NCBI RefSeq assembly: GCF_014649375.1
Contig: NZ_BMSX01000006.1
Location: 62,001 to 126,000 of the forward strand
Direction of reading: 5' to 3'
From: Streptomyces aurantiogriseus
Lineage (GTDB): Bacteria; Actinomycetota; Actinomycetes; Streptomycetales; Streptomycetaceae
DNA: 64,000 bases
The position numbers and the translations under genes were made by a program. This document shows, piece after piece, positions 54,455-64,000 of the stretch. Below the pieces are notes generated by a model, which saw nothing but the letters and a program-made list of their open reading frames with translations, searched no databases and was not told where the DNA came from. Every line of letters starts with the position of its first letter. Position 1 is the stretch's first letter.

Positions 54455-54955
54455 ATGTCCAGCGAATACGCCAAACAGCTCGGGGCCAAGCTCCGGGCGA
54501 TCCGCACCCAGCAGGGCCTTTCCCTCCACGGTGTCGAGGAGAAGTCCCAGGGACGCTGGAAGGCGGTCGTGGTCGGTTCGTACGAGCGCGGCGACCGTGC
54601 CGTGACCGTGCAGCGCCTCGCGGAGCTGGCCGATTTCTACGGCGTTCCGGTACAGGAGCTCCTGCCCGGCACCACCCCGGGCGGCGCCGCCGAGCCCCCG
54701 CCGAAGCTGGTCCTGGACCTGGAGCGGCTGGCCCACGTGCCGGTCGAGAAGGCGGGCCCCCTGCAGCGGTACGCGGCGACGATCCAGTCGCAGCGCGGTG
54801 ACTACAACGGCAAGGTGCTCTCGATCCGCCAGGACGACCTGCGCACGCTCGCCGTCATCTACGACCAGTCGCCCTCGGTCCTCACCGAGCAGCTGATCAG
54901 CTGGGGCGTCCTGGACGCGGACGCGCGTCGCGCCGTCTCCCACGAGGAGAACTGA
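54455..54955 (+). CDS. bldD: BldD, master regulator of development
   Basis: BldD represses sporulation genes during vegetative growth when bound to cyclic di-GMP. The protein is 166 residues with an N-terminal HTH (LGAKLRAIRTQQGLSLHGVEEK; VGSYERGDRAVTVQRLAEL) and a C-terminal domain. The c-di-GMP signature region contains the RxD and RxxD-type residues in IRQDDLRTLAVIYDQSP. It nearly matches the S. coelicolor protein as remembered. ATG 54455 follows GGGGAG. It is the only plus-strand gene in this part. Confidence 0.98.
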   Translation: MSSEYAKQLGAKLRAIRTQQGLSLHGVEEKSQGRWKAVVVGSYERGDRAVTVQRLAELADFYGVPVQELLPGTTPGGAAEPPPKLVLDLERLAHVPVEKAGPLQRYAATIQSQRGDYNGKVLSIRQDDLRTLAVIYDQSPSVLTEQLISWGVLDADARRAVSHEEN

Positions 54956-54981
54956 GCACCGTAGCGTCTCAGCAGAAACGT

Positions 54982-55027
54982 GCCGCCGGGGTGGCCGGAA
55001 CTTAACGGTTCCGGCCACCCCGGCGGC
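54982..55027. terminator. very strong terminator after bldD
   Basis: A perfect 20-bp stem, 54982-55001 with 55008-55027, has loop TTAACG. It starts 26 nt after the bldD stop. Confidence 0.9.
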
Positions 55028-55060
55028 GTTCTGCGGGCCTGTGGGGCACCAGGGGCAGGG

Positions 55061-55108
55061 GAATGCCGGAGGGCCCGCAGCGGGGATGCTGCGGGCCCTC
55101 CGGCATTC
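55061..55108. terminator. second very strong terminator before nusB end
   Basis: A perfect 21-bp stem, 55061-55081 with 55088-55108, has loop GGGGAT. It lies 12 nt past the nusB stop on the minus strand, so each convergent gene has its own hairpin. Confidence 0.9.
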
Positions 55109-55120
55109 GGGTCGTACCGC

Positions 55121-55555
55121 TTACGCCTCGTCCCGGCGCAGCGAGGGCTTGAGCTCCTTGAGGCGGCCGAGGAGGCCGTTGACGAACGAGGGCGACTCGT
55201 CCGTGGAGAACTCCTTCGCCAGCTGCACCATCTCGTCGAGGACGACCGCGTCCGGGGTCTCGTCGACCCAGATCAGCTCGTGGGCGCCGAGCCGCAGGAT
55301 GTTGCGGTCGACGACCGGCATCCGGTCCAGCGTCCAGCCGACCGAGTACTGCGCGATCAGCTCGTCGATACGCTTCGCGTGCTCCGCGTAGCCCTCGACC
55401 AGCTGCATCGTGTACTCGCTCACCGGCGGCTGCCGGGTGTCGGCCCGGGAGAGCCGGATCCAGTCCGCGAGGACCGTCAGGACGTCGGTGCCGCGCTGGT
55501 CGCCTTCGAAGAGGATCTGGAAGGCGCGCTTGCGGGCCGTGTTGCGGGCGGCCAC
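55121..55555 (-). CDS. nusB: transcription antitermination factor NusB
   Basis: NusB binds boxA RNA with S10 in rRNA antitermination. The protein is 144 residues with the family pattern ARKRAFQILFEGDQRG, DRMPVVDRNILRLGAHELIW and VVLDEMVQLAKEFSTDESPSFVNGLLG (in parts). The GTG start is 2 nt after the efp stop. Confidence 0.96.
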   Translation of the reverse strand: MAARNTARKRAFQILFEGDQRGTDVLTVLADWIRLSRADTRQPPVSEYTMQLVEGYAEHAKRIDELIAQYSVGWTLDRMPVVDRNILRLGAHELIWVDETPDAVVLDEMVQLAKEFSTDESPSFVNGLLGRLKELKPSLRRDEA

Positions 55556-55557
55556 GG

Positions 55558-56124
55558 TTAGCTGTTCACCCGGCCGAGGTAGTCGCTCGTGCGGGTGTCG
55601 ACCTTGATCTTCTCGCCGGTGGTGATGAAGAGAGGAACCTGGATCTGGTGACCGGTCTCCAGGGTGGCGGGCTTGGTGCCGCCGGTGGAGCGGTCGCCCT
55701 GGACGCCCGGCTCGGTCTCCTGGATGGTCAGCTCGACGGCGGCCGGGAGCTCGACGAAGAGCACCTCGCCCTCGTGCTGGGCGACGGTGGCCATGAAGCC
55801 CTCGATGAGGAAGTTGGCGGCGTCGCCGACGGCCTTCCGGTCGACCATCAGCTGGTCGTAGGTCTCCATGTCCATGAAGACGAAGTACTCGCCGTCCATG
55901 TACGAGAACTGCATGTCGCGCTTGTCGACAGTGGCCGTCTCGACCTTGACGCCGGCGTTGAAGGTCTTGTCGACGACCTTGCCGGAGAGCACGTTCTTGA
56001 GCTTGGTGCGCACGAAGGCCGGGCCCTTACCGGGCTTGACGTGCTGGAACTCGACGACGGACCAGAGCTGGCCGCCTTCGAGCTTGAGCACCATGCCGTT
56101 CTTGAGGTCGTTCGTGGAAGCCAC
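55558..56124 (-). CDS. efp: elongation factor P
   Basis: EF-P relieves ribosome stalling at polyproline. The protein is 188 residues. The KOW domain has [22 protein letters not shown] and the tip loop [14 protein letters not shown]. The PGKGP tip is the actinobacterial kind that, in related species, works without the modifications of E. coli EF-P. The start is GTG 56124; longer open sequence upstream is not this gene. It is followed directly by nusB. Confidence 0.97.
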   Translation of the reverse strand: MASTNDLKNGMVLKLEGGQLWSVVEFQHVKPGKGPAFVRTKLKNVLSGKVVDKTFNAGVKVETATVDKRDMQFSYMDGEYFVFMDMETYDQLMVDRKAVGDAANFLIEGFMATVAQHEGEVLFVELPAAVELTIQETEPGVQGDRSTGGTKPATLETGHQIQVPLFITTGEKIKVDTRTSDYLGRVNS

Positions 56125-56182
56125 GGTTGCGGAATCTCCTGGACTGACGTGGACGACCCCGGGGCGGGCGCACAGCTCGAAG

Positions 56183-57289
56183 CTAGAGCGCGAGCAGCTC
56201 CTTGGTCGTGATGGTGAGTAGCTCGGGTCCGCCGTCCGCCTCGGGGCGCACGACGAGCGTGTCATCGATCCGGACACCGCCCCGGCCCGGGAGGTGGACC
56301 CCCGGTTCGACGGTGACCGGCACGCAAGCGTCCAGTTTACCCATGGCCGCGGGAGCCAACTGCGGGTCCTCGTCGATTTCGAGTCCGACGCCGTGCCCGG
56401 TGAGGGGCGGCAGGCTCTCTCCGTAGCCCGCGGAGTCCAGTACCTGGCGTGCGGTGCGGTCCACGTCACGGTAGGCGGCGCCGGGTGCCAGGCTCTCGCG
56501 TCCGGCGCGCTGGGCGGCGAAGACGACGTCGTACAGCTCGATCTGCCAGTCCGCCGGGGACGTGCCGATGACGAAGGTGCGGCCGATCTCGCAGCGGTAG
56601 CCGCGGTAGTTCGCGCCCAGGCAGACGGAGAGGAAGTCGCCCTCCTCGACCCGCCGGTCGGTGGGCCGGTGTCCGCGCCGGCCGGAGTTCGGGCCGGTGC
56701 CGACGGAGGTGGGGAAGGCGGGGCCGTCGGCGCCGTGGTCGACGAGGCGGCGCTCCAGTTCCAGGGCGAGGTGGCGTTCGGTGCGGCCGACGAGGATGGA
56801 CTCCAGCAGCTCTCCCAGTGCCTGGTCGGCGATCTCGGCGCCGATGCGCAGGCAGGAGATCTCCTCCTCGTCCTTGACCACCCTGAGTTGTTCGACCGCG
56901 CCGCCGAGGTCGGCCAGGCGCAGTCGCGGGGCGACCGAGCGGAGGGCGCGGTGGCGGGCCACCGTGAGGTGGTGTTCCTCGACCGCGAGGGATTCGGCGC
57001 CCTGACCTGCGAGGATGCCAGTGGCGGCCACGGCGGGGTCGCCTCCGGGGCGGGGCAGGGTGTGCACCGTGAGCTTCTCGTCGGGCCGGCCTTCGGTGGG
57101 GCGGTCGTCGAGCGGGCCGGGGCAGACGAGGAGGTCCTCTTGTTTGCCCAGCAGCAGGACGGCGCCGCGCGGGGCGGCGCCCGCGAGGTACCTGACATTG
57201 GCGGGGCGAGAGATGAGCGCTGCCGCGTTGCCGGACGCGTTGCAGCGGTCCCTCAGCCGTGTGCGGCGGGTTGCGTACACCTCTGACAT
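56183..57289 (-). CDS. M24-family Xaa-Pro peptidase-like protein with altered metal ligands
   Basis: The protein is 368 residues of the pita-bread fold. The N-terminal half is creatinase-like. In the catalytic half the His ([13 protein letters not shown]) and one Glu ([13 protein letters not shown]) are kept. The first Asp of the two-metal site is Cys ([13 protein letters not shown]), the second is Glu (RCEIGRTF), and the last Glu is Asp ([11 protein letters not shown]). It is probably weak or inactive as a peptidase, or uses another mechanism. The neighbours efp and nusB suggest the usual Streptomyces pepQ-efp-nusB order. ATG 57289 is used. Confidence 0.82.
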   Translation of the reverse strand: MSEVYATRRTRLRDRCNASGNAAALISRPANVRYLAGAAPRGAVLLLGKQEDLLVCPGPLDDRPTEGRPDEKLTVHTLPRPGGDPAVAATGILAGQGAESLAVEEHHLTVARHRALRSVAPRLRLADLGGAVEQLRVVKDEEEISCLRIGAEIADQALGELLESILVGRTERHLALELERRLVDHGADGPAFPTSVGTGPNSGRRGHRPTDRRVEEGDFLSVCLGANYRGYRCEIGRTFVIGTSPADWQIELYDVVFAAQRAGRESLAPGAAYRDVDRTARQVLDSAGYGESLPPLTGHGVGLEIDEDPQLAPAAMGKLDACVPVTVEPGVHLPGRGGVRIDDTLVVRPEADGGPELLTITTKELLAL

Positions 57290-57364
57290 GAGTCGAGCGT
57301 AGGAGCGGTGGCTGGATTGTGCCGGTTGGGAGCCGCCGAGTGGGGCGAGCGGGGGTTGTGGGGC

Positions 57365-57470
57365 GGGTGCTGGTTTGTGGGGGTGCGGTTATGTGACGGG
57401 TGCGGGTTTGTGGGGGCTGGTCGCGCCAACCCGACGGAGCCGCACATCGGTACGGCCCCGCGCTCCCGGG
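57365..57470. repeat. direct repeat and dispersed intergenic element
   Basis: GGGTGCTGGTTTGTGGGGG (57365-57383) and a near copy (57398-57416) are 33 nt apart. They run into GGCTGGTCGCGCC and GGAGCCGCACATCGGTAC, which match a very common Streptomyces intergenic repeat as I recall. No gene is seen between 57290 and 57500. Confidence 0.5.
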
Positions 57471-57500
57471 CAGCTGCCCCTCAGATCTCCTGAACGTCCT

Positions 57501-58388
57501 CTACCACTTGGGCGGACTCGCGATCGCCCTCGCCAGGACGTCGTCCAGCACCCTCGCCGTCGTCGGGACGTCCAGCTGGGAGTTGTCGATGATCGGGAGG
57601 CCGGAGCCGTACCAGCCGGCCATGCGGCCGTGGATGCGGGCGACCTCCTCGTCGGTGAGGCGGCGGTTGCCGGAGCGTTCGGCGTTGCGCTCCAGGACGA
57701 CCTCGAGGCCGGGGAGGAGCACGACCGGGAGGAGGCCGGGGCCCACATGGCGTTTCCAGCCGCCGAGGCCGACGACCGGGCGGTCGGGGAAGATCGCGTC
57801 GTCGAGGATGCAGGAGATGCCGTTGGCCAGGAAGTTGCGCGCGGCGAAGCCGCAGGTGCGGCGGGCCAGGCGGTACTGGGCCTCGGAGTTGTCGTTCCAC
57901 CCGCGCTGCGGGTCGGCGAAGCCCGAGCGGACCCACTCGCGCACGTCGTCGAGGCTGATGTGGGCCGTGGGCACCCGGCGGTGGTCGGCCCAGAACTTGG
58001 CGACGCTGGTCTTGCCGGCGCCCGCGGGGCCGATGAGCAGCACCGCCAGGGTCGTGGCCGTCGGGTCGGGGACGGTCGCGGCGGGGGGTGCGGTGGGCAT
58101 GGGGACGGGGCCGCCGGGGGGCAGCTGGACGTGCCCGGTGGTGTCGGGGGCCGGGGGGACGGGCGCGTGCTGCGGAGGCTGGGGGTGCGGCACGGGCGGG
58201 ACCGGGCCCGAGGGAGGCGCACCGGTGAAGCCCGGTGCCGGGTGCGGCGCGGGCACGGGGGCGGTCTGCGGGGGGGTGCTGCCCGGCTGGTGCGGACCCG
58301 GGTGTTGTGCGGCCGGTGACCAGCCGACGGCCGGTCCATGCCCCGGCTGGTGGGGCGGCGGCAGCGGTGAACCCACTGCGTGCTGCAT
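57501..58388 (-). CDS. P-loop kinase-like protein with a proline-rich N-terminus
   Basis: The protein is 295 residues. The first 110 are Pro/Gly/His-rich and probably disordered. The rest is a P-loop domain: Walker A LLIGPAGAGKTSVAKFW (about 117), an Asp pair in AHISLDDVREWVRSGF, and an RNAERSGNRRLTDEE segment typical of adenylylsulfate- or nucleotide-kinase-like folds. The substrate is unknown. The ATG is 252 nt from aroB; a terminator separates them. It is usually found at this place in Streptomyces as I recall. Confidence 0.75.
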   Translation of the reverse strand: MQHAVGSPLPPPHQPGHGPAVGWSPAAQHPGPHQPGSTPPQTAPVPAPHPAPGFTGAPPSGPVPPVPHPQPPQHAPVPPAPDTTGHVQLPPGGPVPMPTAPPAATVPDPTATTLAVLLIGPAGAGKTSVAKFWADHRRVPTAHISLDDVREWVRSGFADPQRGWNDNSEAQYRLARRTCGFAARNFLANGISCILDDAIFPDRPVVGLGGWKRHVGPGLLPVVLLPGLEVVLERNAERSGNRRLTDEEVARIHGRMAGWYGSGLPIIDNSQLDVPTTARVLDDVLARAIASPPKW

Positions 58389-58549
58389 CCGGTGCCACTC
58401 CGTCTCGTTCTTGGGTTCGGTTCACCTCCGGGGCGCCGCACTGCCAACTGTGCGGCTACCCACCGCGTGGCGGTGTCCCTTCGGCTCCCTCGCCGCAGGC
58501 GATTGACGCTGGCAGCGGGGGCGCGGGCCTCCGCTCGCTACTGAACGGT

Positions 58550-58589
58550 ACCGCCCCCGGCTGTCGTTTGGTGAACGGCCGGGGGCGGT
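58550..58589. terminator. terminator after aroB
   Basis: A perfect 12-bp stem, ACCGCCCCCGGC (58550-58561) with GCCGGGGGCGGT (58578-58589), lies 52 nt past the aroB stop on the minus strand. Confidence 0.8.
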
Positions 58590-58640
58590 CCGAAGTGCCC
58601 ACTGTGGAAGGCGAATCGGGCGGAAGGGAACCCTGCGGAC

Positions 58641-61425
<2,785 letters not shown>

Positions 61426-61597
61426 CGGTGCTCCTCAGTGCTCGCGCCTGGTACTGCCCTGCGTACGCGCGTCCTCGCGTACGGCAACGACGTGACCGGG
61501 TGCGCGACCCAGGCCCGCCACCTACGATCCTCCCACGTCCGCAGCCCGGAACCGGCCGCCGGTCCATCAGGCGGACGGCGGCGGACCGGCGCCGGGT

Positions 61598-62047
61598 TCA
61601 CTGCGTGTCGTCCCGCCTCTGCTGCGGGGCGTAGGCACCCAGGAAATCGGCACCGCTCGGCTGAGCCGCCGCCGCGGCCTGCTGCGGCTGAGCCTGCTGG
61701 CTCTGCTGCGGCGCGTACGCACCCAGGAAATCGGCACCGCTCGGCTGAGCCGCCGACGCGGCCTGCTGCGGCTGAGCCTGCTGGCTCTGCTGCGGCGCGT
61801 ACGCACCCAGGTAGTCCGCGCCGCGGCCCTGCCCGTACTGCGCCGCCGCGTGCACGGGCGCGCCGGCCCGCACGGCACGGCGGTGTTCGATCTTGCGCTT
61901 CAGCTTCAGGATCCACGAGATGACGACGGCGAGCACGATCAGCGAGAGCACCGTGATCTGCACCCATTCGGGCATGAACCGCAGGACGGCCTCGAAGATC
62001 TCGCTCTTGCCGGACGCCAGCGGCACCTCGGCGGACGCGTTGGACAT
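61598..62047 (-). CDS. small membrane protein with C-terminal tandem repeats
   Basis: The protein is 149 residues. One membrane segment (WVQITVLSLIVLAVVISWIL, about 28-47) is followed by a basic stretch (KLKRKIEHRR) and a C-terminal tail of about 75 residues. The tail consists of 28-residue repeats, two full and one partial, with core GADFLGAYAPQQ and Gln/Ala-rich linkers. The function is unknown. It lies between aroE and aroC on the same strand. ATG 62047 is chosen. Confidence 0.8.
   Translation of the reverse strand: MSNASAEVPLASGKSEIFEAVLRFMPEWVQITVLSLIVLAVVISWILKLKRKIEHRRAVRAGAPVHAAAQYGQGRGADYLGAYAPQQSQQAQPQQAASAAQPSGADFLGAYAPQQSQQAQPQQAAAAAQPSGADFLGAYAPQQRRDDTQ
61655..61822. repeat. 84-bp tandem repeat inside the membrane protein gene
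   Basis: Two units, 61739-61822 and 61655-61738, are nearly identical. A third begins at 61654 and breaks off after GADFLGAYAPQQ. The period is a multiple of three, so the frame is kept. Confidence 0.85.
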
Positions 62048-62099
62048 GTACCTGACTCCCCCCACACTGTGCTCCGCCCCCTGCGGATCTCAGCGGATC

Positions 62100-62951
62100 C
62101 TAGCGGGAGGCGAGCGCGTGCTCCCCCGCTTTTCGCATGGCGTCCAGCGGAGCCGGGGAACGGCCGGTCATCTGCTCCACCTGGAGCACCGCCTGGTGCA
62201 CCAGCAGGTCGAGCCCGCTGACGACGGCGCCGCCGAACATGGACCAGCGCGCGGCCAGCTCGGTCGGCCAGGGCTCGTACAGCACGTCGAAGAGGGTGGC
62301 CGGACGCTCCGGCACCGAGGCGGCGAGGGCGTCCGTCGTCCCGGCCGGGGTGGTCGCGACGACCAGCGGGTGGTGCAGCGCCTCGGCCGCGTCCGCCCAG
62401 TCCGCCGTACGGACCTCGAGGCCGAGGCGCTCGCCCCAGCCGCGCATCTCGTCGGCGCGGGCCTGGCTGCGCACGTAGACGACGACCTCACCGGTGCAGA
62501 CCCTGGCCAGGGCGGCCAGCGCGGAGGAGGCGGTGGCGCCGGCGCCCAGGATCGCGGCCGAGTCGACCTCCTCGACACCGTGCTCGCGCAGGGCGGCCAC
62601 CATGCCGGGAATGTCGGTGTTGTCGCCGACGCGGCGGCCGTCCTCGGTGAACACCAGGGTGTTGACCGCCTCCACGGAGGCCGCCGTCTCACTGATCTCA
62701 TCGAGCAGCGGAATGACCGCCCGCTTGAGCGGCATGGTCAGCGACAGCCCGGCCCACTCGGCGCCGAGCCCCTCGACGAACCCGGGCAGCGCCGCCTCGT
62801 CGACGTCGAAGCGGTCGTACGTCCAGTCCGTGAGCTCCAGCGCCTGGTACGCGGCGCGGTGCAGCACCGGGGACAGGGAGTGGGCGATGGGACTGCCGAG
62901 TACCGCCGCCCGGTGACGGTGGACGTGCTCCGTGCTGGCTGTGTCGCTCAT
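62100..62951 (-). CDS. aroE: shikimate dehydrogenase
   Basis: AroE reduces dehydroshikimate with NADPH. The protein is 283 residues with the substrate site (VLGSPIAHSLSPVLHRAAY; SLTMPLKRAVIPLLDE with catalytic Lys) and the NADP loop ILGAGATASSALAAL. ATG 62951 follows the mltG stop by 4 nt. Confidence 0.96.
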   Translation of the reverse strand: MSDTASTEHVHRHRAAVLGSPIAHSLSPVLHRAAYQALELTDWTYDRFDVDEAALPGFVEGLGAEWAGLSLTMPLKRAVIPLLDEISETAASVEAVNTLVFTEDGRRVGDNTDIPGMVAALREHGVEEVDSAAILGAGATASSALAALARVCTGEVVVYVRSQARADEMRGWGERLGLEVRTADWADAAEALHHPLVVATTPAGTTDALAASVPERPATLFDVLYEPWPTELAARWSMFGGAVVSGLDLLVHQAVLQVEQMTGRSPAPLDAMRKAGEHALASR

Positions 62952-62955
62952 TGCC

Positions 62956-64000
62956 TCAGTTACCGACGCTCTCGTTGAACTTGTCCCTGAGTCTCTCGAA
63001 TTCCGCATAGGTCTTCGCGAATTCCGTCTTGCTCTCACCGTCGGTCGCGACGAAGTAGATCCAGCCGTCGCTCGTCGGATTCAGCGTGGCCTTCAGGGCA
63101 TCCGCCCCCGGGTTCCCGATCGGTCCCGGCGGAAGCCCCTTCTGCGTGTACGTGTTGTACGGGTCCTTGTTGCTGTTGATCTCGGACTCGCTGATGTGGA
63201 TGTTGCTCTCGTTCTTCAGATAGTTGAACGTCGAGTCGAACTGCAGCAACTGGTTGGTCTCGGTGTTCGTCGACTTGAGGCGGTTGTAGACGACCTCCGC
63301 CATCTTGCGGTAGTCGTCGTCCGTCTTGCCCTCGGCCTGGACGAGGCTGGCGACCGTGATGACCTGCAGCGGGTTCTCCAGGTCGAGCGCCTCGGCCTTG
63401 GCCTTGAGGTCGTACTCGCCGTAGGCCTCGTTGGCCCGCTGCACCATCTCCTTGAGCACCGCCGCGGGCTTCATGCCCTTGGCCGCGGCATAGGTGCCCG
63501 GGTAGAGGAAGCCCTCCAGCGGGTCCTTGATGTCGCCGTTGTTGTTCGCCCAACTGGGCAGGCCGAGGGTCTTGTAGTCCTTCTCGGCGACGCCCCTGGT
63601 AGTGCCGGAGGAAAGGCCGAGTTTCGCGTCGATCGCCTTGTAGACCTGGATGTTGCGCTGGCCGGGAGTGACCATCACATTGGCCTGGCTCTTCGGGTCG
63701 AGCATCATCTCGACGGCGCTCTGCGCGGACATCTCCTTTTTGAGGATGTACGCGCCGGCCTGGATCTGGGCTCCCTCGGGATTGCTCGTGAACGCGGACA
63801 CGAAGGCGTCGACGCTCTTGACGACGCCCGCCGCCTTGAGCCTGCGGCCGATCTCCGAGCCGTCCGCACCCTTGGGCACCTCGACGTTCACGTTCTCGCT
63901 GGTGCCGTCGCCCGCGTAGTCCGGGGGCGCGGCGTAACGATTCTGGTAGAACTGGTAGCCGTAGTAGCCGACGCCGCCGATGCCCCCGCCGAACACCAGG
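62956..64000 (-). CDS. mltG: MltG, endolytic peptidoglycan transglycosylase, N-terminus cut by the window
   Basis: MltG cleaves nascent glycan strands and sets their length. About 348 C-terminal residues are present. They include a LysM-like part (VNVEVPKGADGSEIGRRLKAAGVV, in parts) and the YceG catalytic domain with LEGFLYPGTYAAAKGM, the catalytic Glu in VASLVQAEGKTDDDYRKMAEV (in parts) and QFDSTFNYL. The N-terminal cytoplasmic part and most of the membrane segment (GGGIGGVGYYGYQF is its end) lie beyond base 64000. Confidence 0.95.
   Translation of the reverse strand, partial: LVFGGGIGGVGYYGYQFYQNRYAAPPDYAGDGTSENVNVEVPKGADGSEIGRRLKAAGVVKSVDAFVSAFTSNPEGAQIQAGAYILKKEMSAQSAVEMMLDPKSQANVMVTPGQRNIQVYKAIDAKLGLSSGTTRGVAEKDYKTLGLPSWANNNGDIKDPLEGFLYPGTYAAAKGMKPAAVLKEMVQRANEAYGEYDLKAKAEALDLENPLQVITVASLVQAEGKTDDDYRKMAEVVYNRLKSTNTETNQLLQFDSTFNYLKNESNIHISESEINSNKDPYNTYTQKGLPPGPIGNPGADALKATLNPTSDGWIYFVATDGESKTEFAKTYAEFERLRDKFNESVGN

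Overview
The window is a contiguous piece of a Streptomyces chromosome core. The evidence is the very high GC content with G/C third positions, GTG starts, and several near diagnostic proteins: BldD, the actinobacterial integration host factor, RibM, and an ATPase-dead PriA. The gene order also matches what I remember of the S. coelicolor SCO144x-SCO149x region; that comparison is from memory and was not searched.

Layout, left to right. (1) 1-7 kb: a cut C39-type secreted peptidase, a uridine-kinase-like P-loop protein, an intergenic region with a candidate small RNA, an EccA/CbbX-type AAA ATPase, and a translationally coupled pair of CNNM/CBS membrane proteins. (2) 7-12.1 kb, minus strand: a riboflavin-histidine operon (ribE-ribM-ribBA-ribH-hisE-hisG-PH-domain protein) behind an FMN riboswitch. 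(3) 12.2-21.8 kb, the most variable part: a chitinase-type promoter with no chitinase behind it, a rifampicin monooxygenase (rox) with a rifamycin-associated-element palindrome, an ECF41 sigma factor with its SDR partner, a ROK regulator carrying a tandem-repeat insertion, an MFS transporter, a decayed thioesterase, a uracil/xanthine permease and a GH6 cellulase-like enzyme. (4) 21.8-29.3 kb: a DUF5995 protein, then a likely lysine or arginine uptake and oxidation module (APC permease, Lrp regulator, MFS protein, amidase and amine oxidase) with a shared upstream motif.

(5) 29.3-44 kb: GuaB1, barstar, a SorC regulator, rpe, rsmB, fmt, priA, metK, coaBC, rpoZ, gmk and mihF, with a few small unknown genes and intergenic repeats. 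(6) 44-54.3 kb, minus strand: the pyrimidine operon pyrR-pyrB-pyrC-(membrane protein)-carA-carB-pyrD-pyrF with a PyrR-type RNA motif over the pyrR ribosome binding site. (7) 54.4-64 kb: bldD on the plus strand, then a convergent minus-strand block mltG-aroE-(repeat membrane protein)-aroC-aroK-aroB, a P-loop protein, an M24 peptidase-like protein, efp and nusB.

Most of the window is conserved housekeeping. The points most worth following are the RAE/rox/ECF41 intergenic region, the orphan chitinase promoter, the candidate sRNA, the shared motif of the amino-acid oxidation module, the ROK insertion and the thioesterase pseudogene. No complete insertion sequence, prophage, CRISPR array, tRNA or rRNA was seen.
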